Positions 57,884 to 64,000 of a stretch of DNA of 64,000 bases are shown in pieces (position 1 is the stretch's first letter; each line of letters opens with the position of its first letter). The stretch is taken from positions 59,171 to 123,170 of the forward strand of contig SFIW01000001.1 in assembly GCA_004556055.1 (NCBI GenBank), given 5' to 3'. The notes under the pieces are model-generated. The model saw nothing but the letters and a program-made list of their open reading frames with translations. It made no database searches and was not told where the DNA came from. The position numbers and the translations under genes were made by a program. The stretch comes from Planctomycetaceae bacterium. Its GTDB lineage: Bacteria > Planctomycetota > Planctomycetia > Pirellulales > Thermoguttaceae.

Positions 57884-59602
57884 ATGCCTACGTCGCTCTT
57901 TCAGTACGAAATGCTGCCGACGTCATGGTTTTATCTTTCTTCGATTCTGATCATTGCGCTTTTTTTTCGCTTTAATCGACTAGCAAGCGTCAGAAACCTC
58001 GACGTTTTAGGCTTGATAGCGCTGACTCCAGGTTTAGTTTATGTCGCGATGGGATCGGCGCTCCAGGGTTATCTATGGCTTTTTGTCGTCGGAGCGTTCA
58101 TTTTTGTTCGATTGACGCTTGACGTTTTCTTTTGTCGACGTCCGATCCTTTCTCCGAACTTAAATTTTGAAGGATTGGCGTTTTCGTGCGTGGCGTCTTG
58201 CGCGTTTTTGATTCCGAACCTTTTCCTAAATCGAGGCGACGCTTGCGAATCTCCGCGCGCCTGGCGTTTGGAGCAGATCCTTGCCGCGTCAGAAGAGTCG
58301 CGTCACGAAGAGACCAAGAAAACGGTCTGGCCCGGCTATCCGCCGTTTCTTCAAGCGACCCAAGACGTAAACCGTTTCTTTTCACCGTCGCAAACCGCGT
58401 GGAAACGCGCCGTTACCGAGGCGTTGATTCGCAAACAATCGGAAGACGAACTGAATCTTTTCGGTTTTACGATCCGCGTCGGTTCAGAACGGGAGAAAAA
58501 GAGACCCGCGGCTCGCGCGGTGCGTTGGGCGTCGGGCGCTTCGGAGGAGAGCTTTTACGATCTGAATCGTTCGGAGCTAGAAGACTCGCAATTCGATTCG
58601 GACGATTACAGACCGCAAGGTTTGAACGGAGTGGAACCTGCGGCGTCAATCCCGACGGCGGAAACGACGCCGCAAGCGACGCGCATGGGAGACGAGGAGA
58701 CAGACGACGTTTTTTCTCGATCGTCGGGGATTCGAACGCCGCAAATCGGCGTCGAAGGGGGCCGTTCTTCAAATTTAGAGACTGAGGAAGAGCTCGGTTC
58801 GGAACGGATCAAAGCGGGCGATTCCGCCACCTTCCGCTGGCAGCCCCTTTCTCAAGAGGGATTGCTCCTTGTTCTTTGCGTGATCTTTTTGCAACTTGGG
58901 ATCATTGCGACGATCGTCTTGATCGGTCATGTTCATTTTGGTTCCCTTCAAGCGGGGCTTGCCGCGGCGCTCCTATACCTTCTCCACCCCTATATCAATC
59001 AGTTTACCGGTCGTCTCGATCATATTGTCCCCGCGCTTTTGCTCCTCTTAGCGATCCTCCTCTATCGCCGTCCCTTCCTTTCAGGCTCCGCGCTCGGAGC
59101 CGCGGGCGTCCTGGTCTTTTATCCTTTTTTTCTCTTCCCATTATGGATCGGGTATTATTGGCGAAAGGGATTGGGACGTTTCCTTACGGGAAGTAGCGCG
59201 GTGATTCTCACGTTGTCTGTCGGACTTCTCCTTTATCCGGTGGAAGGCGTCAGTTTTGGAGAGTCTTTGGCGTTGACTTACGGTTGGCATTCGATTTTTT
59301 TGGCGGACGCCGACGGTATATGGGAGTATTTACCGCGATTTTACAGGATTCCGATCATATCCCTTTTTGGGGTATTTTGTTTTGGTTACTCTCTTCTTAT
59401 TCAGCAGAAAACGCTTGGTTCGCTCATGTCCTTGTCCGCTGCGTTAATGCTTGGCGCGCAATTCTGGATGGGGCGTCAGGGGGGATTGTATATGGCGTGG
59501 TATCTCCCGCTGATTATATTGACGATATTTCGTCCCAACCTTTCAGATCGAACGGCGACGGCAGCCGTTGTCGATTTGCCAGGCGCGGAGGGAACGACTT
59601 GA
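57884..59602 (+). CDS. Multi-pass membrane protein, possibly GT-C-type
   Basis: 572 aa. Four membrane helices occupy the first 120 residues, followed by a hydrophilic region of about 190 residues rich in Glu, Ser and Arg, and then seven or eight helices. The segment LLYLLHPYINQFTGRLDHIVPALLLLLAILLYRRP resembles the luminal-loop region of GT87/GT-C glycosyltransferases, but the acidic catalytic motif cannot be assigned. GAGGAG lies 8-10 nt before the ATG. It runs in the same direction as prfB and the DUF2868-like gene that follows. Confidence 0.65.
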   Translation: MPTSLFQYEMLPTSWFYLSSILIIALFFRFNRLASVRNLDVLGLIALTPGLVYVAMGSALQGYLWLFVVGAFIFVRLTLDVFFCRRPILSPNLNFEGLAFSCVASCAFLIPNLFLNRGDACESPRAWRLEQILAASEESRHEETKKTVWPGYPPFLQATQDVNRFFSPSQTAWKRAVTEALIRKQSEDELNLFGFTIRVGSEREKKRPAARAVRWASGASEESFYDLNRSELEDSQFDSDDYRPQGLNGVEPAASIPTAETTPQATRMGDEETDDVFSRSSGIRTPQIGVEGGRSSNLETEEELGSERIKAGDSATFRWQPLSQEGLLLVLCVIFLQLGIIATIVLIGHVHFGSLQAGLAAALLYLLHPYINQFTGRLDHIVPALLLLLAILLYRRPFLSGSALGAAGVLVFYPFFLFPLWIGYYWRKGLGRFLTGSSAVILTLSVGLLLYPVEGVSFGESLALTYGWHSIFLADADGIWEYLPRFYRIPIISLFGVFCFGYSLLIQQKTLGSLMSLSAALMLGAQFWMGRQGGLYMAWYLPLIILTIFRPNLSDRTATAAVVDLPGAEGTT

Positions 59603-59703
59603 AAAGAACGGCTCTGGGGATATATTTAGCGTTTAGGGGTATCGCGACAGGGCGTTGAATCGGTCGTCTTTTGGTAGTGAATTTTCGCACGGGGAAAAGA
59701 ATA

Positions 59704-62700
59704 GTGAAAGAACGAAAAACGAGACAGACCAAGACGACAATCTACGATTGGCTTATGATTCAATGGGCGCGCGAGTGCGAAGAAAATCGTCTGTTTCGTC
59801 TGCCCGAGACGACAGACGTCTCAAGCGAACGCGATTCAGAAGGGCGTTTTGTCGATCCGACGTCGTTTTTGAGCGTTCGAGCCGAATCGGCTCTTAACGC
59901 GCTTGGAATCTCAGCGCGGTCTTGGGTCGAGCGCGCCGGGTGGATTTGTCGCGGGACATTCTTTTTCACAATAGCGTTGGGAGCTTTAGCTTTTCCCTTC
60001 GCGCGCGTTGAGACGATCCTTGGGAACGGAGTCAACCTTGCCGGTCCCTTTCTCTTCTTTCTTTTAACGCAGCTCTTCTTTTTGTCGTGCGCCTTGGTTT
60101 TTCTTGTAATCTTGCTGATTTCCCTTGCTTGCAGGCGACTTTTGGGGAGAGGGCGTTCGGCCACATGGGGCGAAAGGGTTGCGATTCTACTTTCGGGTCT
60201 TGTTGGCCGGGTCGCAATTTGGGTTTTTCATCATGTGATTCCGATGACGTCTTCTTTTTTCGGCGCGCGATTTCGGGAACGATTCGGCTGGCATAAACAC
60301 AGCGGAGCCGCGCGCCGCGCGCGTTTGGACGATCCAGAAAGCGTCCAAAGGGAAGAAGAGGCGGGACGACGTCTTCGCGAGGGAGGGGCGTTATTTTGGA
60401 ATATGCTCTTTTCACGGGCGCAAGTTGCGGGACGTTGGAGTTGCGTTTTAACTCATTCGTTTTGGGCGTCTTGCTCCCTGTGCGTTCTTGTGATCCTTGC
60501 GGCGCGAATGCAGGGGAACCGTTATGATTACTGTTGGCACACTTCTCTTGAAGACGAGAGGGTAGTTAAAGCGGGAGTCGACTTCCTTGGCGCGCCAATA
60601 GCCGCGCTAGGGGGGCGCGTACCCTCTGCCGTCGACGTCGAGGCGCTTTTTTCAGACGATCTTAACGCGTCGAAGCATAAAGTCGGCGTTGGAGGGAAGA
60701 ACGCGCCGGTTGACGAATCCGTCGCTACGCGTCAGACCGCTGCGGCGACGCGATCACGCTGGTCGTATTTTTTGCTGTCTCTTGTCTTTATTTGGTGCGT
60801 TGTCCCGCGCGTTCTTTTCGCTCTCTTGTACTATTACCTCTACAAAAAGGCGCTGAACGATTATCGTCCCGATTTCCGCGAGTCATATTTTCGAGAGATT
60901 TTGGCGGAGGCGGAAGATTATTCAACGACGACTCTCGCTGCGGAACGAAAAGACGACGCAACCTTGGCCGCCATTGAAGGCGTCGAGGAAGAAAAGGCGC
61001 CGATTGCGGAGCCTTCGCGCCCGATCTGGAAGTCTCAACCCAAGATCGAGGAGGTTGTCGCTTCCATAAAGACGACGCCGGAGCCTGATAGCGATAATCG
61101 TCCAGCGTTGATTGAAGAGGAGAAAACGGAGGCGGAACAAGCGAAGGAGCTCCCTCAAGTTGCGCCTGTCGAGCCCCAAAAAGAGAATTCCGCTTTCACG
61201 TCCGCGACGCGTCCAATGCAAGCGTCCCTTCCGGCGCTTGACGACGGGGACGGGACGAAGTCTATTTTGACGGAAATCCACGACGATTCGAAAGAAGGAG
61301 CGGCGGAAGAGGAAGTTCTTCAAGACGCGACGCCGGAACCTGTTCTTTGCGTCGATAATGAAAGCGCAACGCGCGTCGGCGATCAAGAAGAGACGGAGGA
61401 GCCGATCTCCAACGACGTTTCCGAAGAATCCGCCGACGTTGTAGAGTCAACGCCGCCCGTCGACGTCTTGCGTCAAGAGGAGACTCAAAGTCGCCTTCAA
61501 AGCGCGCTAGTAAAACTGTCGACCGCTTTCGGCGCGCCCGAGAAGGAATCTTCCAAACTCGCATTTTCCTACGACTCCACGATTTCCCCCGAGCTCTTCG
61601 GAAAACTCCTGCATTGCCGCGACGCCTCCCGTCTTTTCGGCGACATAGCGAGCGAGCCCGCGCTGAAACGTAGCCTGAAAGCGCTTCTTGACTCCGTCGG
61701 AACGGAAATTGATCTATGCGTGATCGGCGTCGACGTGGGTCTTTCTCCCGCGAGACATTTTGTTCGTTTTCTCCGCGACGATCTCTTCCCGAAACTGACC
61801 TCCGCGCGTATTGTCTTAGTGGCGTCTGGGGGCGAACGGATGAGAAAACGTTTTGCTACTTCACCGTCGGCGATTTCTCAACGTCTTGAAGATTGGACTA
61901 AGACGATTGCGGCGATTAAGGAGACGTCGGGACGAGACATAGAACCCGTTTTTTCCTACGACTCCGAACTCGATTTGCCCGAGGAGCGTCAGCGCCTTGA
62001 GAGAATCTTGGAAGGCGCGGAAGAAACATCAGCGTCCGATGGAAAACGAACGCTGGAGAAATGGGACGCGGCGACTGAACGCATCGAGAACGCTTGTCGC
62101 GAGATTTTCTCAGAGGGAGACGAAGAGGGTTTGAACGAGGAGTCGACGCGTCTTCGCGCGAGCGTTCTCTGCGCGGAGATCTTTTCCATTTATCGAGAAG
62201 AGACGGCTCGTACGACGCGACTTTTGGCGAAAGAGAACGTCGACGGCGGAACGCTTTGGAAGAGTCTCGCCGAGGGCGCGCGCAACATTTCAAGCGAAGC
62301 GGGGAAGAGCTTCGTTTCGCAGGCGGAAAAACTGGGTCTCTCTCCCGACTATCTGGGAGAACGTCTGTTGTACGCGTGTCGGCTGGGGGATCGTTTCCGG
62401 TCTTTCACGGGGAAGTTGAGTCCGAAATGCGGGCTCGCCGCGGCGACCTTGGGCGTGGCGGCGCCGTGCGTCGTCGCGTTGTCTCCTCTTCTGGGGGGCG
62501 CGGTCACCGCGACGACAATCCTTTCGTCCATCGGAGCGCTTGGGGGCGTTCTTCCAACTTCTCTCGCGTCGGGTATGGTTACGGGCGTTTTGGGGTCGAT
62601 GGCTCCTGAAGCGCTGCGTCATGTTGGGAGTAAAATTGCCGCAAAGCTTCGCGCGAACGGAACTGAAACGGAGGGGGCGACGCCCGAGGAACGCCTAGAG

Positions 62701-62913
62701 GAGACGAATACGGAGTCCGTTAGCGCGTTGGCGCGAGCGACGACGGCGTGGAGCGTGGTTCTGGAGCTACAGGGATTTGACGAAGCGCAGATCTCCGAGA
62801 GGGCGGCTCTTATCATGGAGCCTCTGGAAAGCTCGTCCCTTTCCACCCTCGAAGAGATTAAGAGCGCGATTTCCGCCGCGCGCGAGATTTTATTAGCGAC
62901 TCCAAAGGTATAA
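59704..62913 (+). CDS. Large DUF2868-like membrane protein
   Basis: About 1069 aa. The N-terminal half has five or six membrane helices in two groups (GWICRGTFFFTIALGALAFPF; FLFFLLTQLFFLSCALVFLVILLISL; then SFWASCSLCVLVILAARMQG and YFLLSLVFIWCVVPRVLFALLYYYLY) typical of DUF2868. A Glu-rich disordered linker follows (about 430-600), then a soluble domain with EIDLCVIGVDVGLSPARHFVRF, and a hydrophobic Gly/Ala-rich segment near 910-960 that may insert in a membrane. DUF2868 genes are usually next to DUF3482 GTPase genes, as here. The start is uncertain: GTG at 59704 is used; TTG at 59671 and GTG at 59677 are in frame. Confidence 0.75.
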   Translation: MKERKTRQTKTTIYDWLMIQWARECEENRLFRLPETTDVSSERDSEGRFVDPTSFLSVRAESALNALGISARSWVERAGWICRGTFFFTIALGALAFPFARVETILGNGVNLAGPFLFFLLTQLFFLSCALVFLVILLISLACRRLLGRGRSATWGERVAILLSGLVGRVAIWVFHHVIPMTSSFFGARFRERFGWHKHSGAARRARLDDPESVQREEEAGRRLREGGALFWNMLFSRAQVAGRWSCVLTHSFWASCSLCVLVILAARMQGNRYDYCWHTSLEDERVVKAGVDFLGAPIAALGGRVPSAVDVEALFSDDLNASKHKVGVGGKNAPVDESVATRQTAAATRSRWSYFLLSLVFIWCVVPRVLFALLYYYLYKKALNDYRPDFRESYFREILAEAEDYSTTTLAAERKDDATLAAIEGVEEEKAPIAEPSRPIWKSQPKIEEVVASIKTTPEPDSDNRPALIEEEKTEAEQAKELPQVAPVEPQKENSAFTSATRPMQASLPALDDGDGTKSILTEIHDDSKEGAAEEEVLQDATPEPVLCVDNESATRVGDQEETEEPISNDVSEESADVVESTPPVDVLRQEETQSRLQSALVKLSTAFGAPEKESSKLAFSYDSTISPELFGKLLHCRDASRLFGDIASEPALKRSLKALLDSVGTEIDLCVIGVDVGLSPARHFVRFLRDDLFPKLTSARIVLVASGGERMRKRFATSPSAISQRLEDWTKTIAAIKETSGRDIEPVFSYDSELDLPEERQRLERILEGAEETSASDGKRTLEKWDAATERIENACREIFSEGDEEGLNEESTRLRASVLCAEIFSIYREETARTTRLLAKENVDGGTLWKSLAEGARNISSEAGKSFVSQAEKLGLSPDYLGERLLYACRLGDRFRSFTGKLSPKCGLAAATLGVAAPCVVALSPLLGGAVTATTILSSIGALGGVLPTSLASGMVTGVLGSMAPEALRHVGSKIAAKLRANGTETEGATPEERLEETNTESVSALARATTAWSVVLELQGFDEAQISERAALIMEPLESSSLSTLEEIKSAISAAREILLATPKV

Positions 62914-62933
62914 GGATTGTTCGGAGTGTGAGA

Positions 62934-64000
62934 ATGGAAGGCAACGAATCCTATTTAACGCAAGACGAGTTAAATCGAGTCACACCCCTTGTGGTGGCGA
63001 TCGTCGGACCGACCAACGAGGGTAAAACGTCGATTCTCCGAACATTGACGAACGATCCTGAGTTCGGGTGCGTGAACGCGTATACGGGGACGACGATACG
63101 CGCGGAGATGCAACGCGTTTTTTGTCGAGGAGCCGCGGAGATTCTGCAATTGATTGACACGCCTGGTTTTCAGACGTCGAGCGAGATTCTGGAGAATGTG
63201 ACGGAGAATTCTCTGGCGCAAGATCAGGACGGTGAGTATACGCTTTCCGATATTCTAGCGGCGATTCCGACGGAGGACGAAGATTTTCGTCACGATCTTC
63301 GGGCGTGGCGAGAGATCGAGAAGTGCGACGTGGTCTTGTTTGTCGCGAACATAGCGGAAGATCCCCGACGTTCCCTTTTGAAATCGACAATTACACTCTT
63401 ACAGCATATCGGTAAGCCGACGCTTGTCGCGTATAACAATTTAGGAGTCCAAGGGGACGCAGGGGGAACGAGCGCCGATTTTCGGAAAGAATGGGACGCG
63501 ACGCTCTTTCAGAAGAGATTTTTCCTGGTTCAGTGTTACGACGCGCACCGTCGCGTTTTTTCGGACGAGGTAGCGCTCTTTGAAAAGCTCGTCGCTTTGT
63601 CGCGCGATCCTTTGACGCGCCGCGTTTTACGAATGGAGTTAGAGGATCGCAAAGCTCGAGAACGACGTCGACTTGAAGAGTCGCGTCGGATCATTGCGGA
63701 ATTGCTTTTAGACGTGGCGACGTGTCGTTACGAGGCGTCGAACGTCGACTCTTCGCAGCTCCAAGGTCTTCTCAAGCAGCTTCAAGGGCGATTGACGGAA
63801 AGCGTGATGCGCCGTGAGTTGAAGGCGCAGTCGGAACTTCTCAAGACGTGGGGATTCAGACCGAGCGTGTTAAACCGTGAGCTGTTGCAGGTGGAAGAGG
63901 AGACGAAGGAAGAGGAGGATCGCAGCGAGCGTCTCAAGAGAGGCGCGTCTCTAGGGGCGACGATCGGCGCGACGGTGGGGTTGGCGGCGGATATTGCGCT
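62934..64000 (+). CDS. DUF3482-type GTPase, truncated by window end
   Basis: The frame is open from the ATG at 62934 (GGAG 8 nt upstream) to the last base, at least 355 residues, so it is partial at its 3' end. The GTPase domain has the P-loop VAIVGPTNEGKTSILRTL and the G3 motif in LIDTPGFQ; the G4 position reads LVAYNNLG, a weak match to NKxD. After a charged coiled-coil-like region the sequence ends in a glycine-zipper start, GASLGATIGATVGLAADIA, which could associate with membrane. This layout fits DUF3482. It follows the DUF2868-like gene by 20 bp and is likely its functional partner, a membrane-linked GTPase system of unknown role. Confidence 0.82.
   Translation, partial: MEGNESYLTQDELNRVTPLVVAIVGPTNEGKTSILRTLTNDPEFGCVNAYTGTTIRAEMQRVFCRGAAEILQLIDTPGFQTSSEILENVTENSLAQDQDGEYTLSDILAAIPTEDEDFRHDLRAWREIEKCDVVLFVANIAEDPRRSLLKSTITLLQHIGKPTLVAYNNLGVQGDAGGTSADFRKEWDATLFQKRFFLVQCYDAHRRVFSDEVALFEKLVALSRDPLTRRVLRMELEDRKARERRRLEESRRIIAELLLDVATCRYEASNVDSSQLQGLLKQLQGRLTESVMRRELKAQSELLKTWGFRPSVLNRELLQVEEETKEEEDRSERLKRGASLGATIGATVGLAADIA

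Noticed and set aside
1..64000. tRNA, rRNA, CRISPR arrays, insertion sequences, prophage or integrase genes
   Set aside because: No cloverleaf-like sequence, regularly spaced repeat, transposase motif or phage structural gene was recognised on either strand by eye; a covariance or profile search could still find a missed element.

Overview
The window is a chromosomal segment of a bacterium that I place in the Planctomycetota. The basis is the combination of a planctomycete-style leucine-rich-repeat lipoprotein, tandem Tat-exported Gfo/Idh/MocA proteins, a fused SecDF, a DUF6798 membrane protein, a bacterial topoisomerase VI A subunit, a ribosomal cluster without rpmD, and an L17 with a long insertion. 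A Pirellulales-like, carbohydrate-degrading, possibly gut-associated organism would fit, but that is inference. No tRNA, rRNA, CRISPR array, insertion sequence or prophage was recognised. The gene complement looks like stable chromosome, with accessory functions mostly in the first half.

Layout. 1-3.7 kb: DUF167 protein, LRR lipoprotein, topoisomerase VI A. 3.7-7 kb: two tandem paralogous Gfo/Idh/MocA oxidoreductases, each with its own terminator. 7-10.6 kb (minus strand): a probable small RNA with its own promoter and terminator, then groEL, groES and a HAD phosphatase. 10.8-15 kb: lrgA/lrgB, a YczE-like membrane protein and a secreted GH32 fructosidase. 15-20.6 kb: an unknown protein (minus), then hemL, a CPBP membrane protease and a DUF6798 membrane protein. 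20.6-24.7 kb (minus): two exported glycoside-hydrolase-like proteins and an alkylguanine-DNA methyltransferase. 24.7-28.6 kb (minus): secDF and yajC. 28.9-33.3 kb: a GNAT acetyltransferase, a TPR lipoprotein (minus) and a zinc-peptidase-like lipoprotein.

33.4-54.9 kb is the core: tpiA, secG, yicC, gmk, rpoZ, coaC, then the S10-spc-alpha ribosomal supercluster: rpsJ-rplC-rplD-rplW-rplB-rpsS-rplV-rpsC-rplP-rpmC-rpsQ-rplN-rplX-rplE-rpsN-rpsH, a 339-bp regulatory gap, rplF-rplR-rpsE-rplO, secY, adk, map, rpmJ-rpsM-rpsK-rpsD-rpoA-rplQ. The cluster is split into several transcription units by terminators, promoters and structured leaders. rpmD (L30) and infA are absent from their usual places. 54.9-64 kb: a metallopeptidase-like protein, a protein with a degenerate receiver-like domain, prfB without its programmed frameshift, a multi-pass membrane protein, and a DUF2868-like/DUF3482-like membrane protein plus GTPase pair, the latter running off the window.

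The observations most worth follow-up are the orphan small RNA at 7086-7229 (minus), the terminator/promoter/hairpin block between rpsH and rplF, the lone topoisomerase VI A gene, the 62-nt rpsC/rplP overlap, the Cys-rich GroES N-terminus and the membrane-GTPase pair at the right end. All family assignments come from reading motifs in the translated sequence; no search was run.
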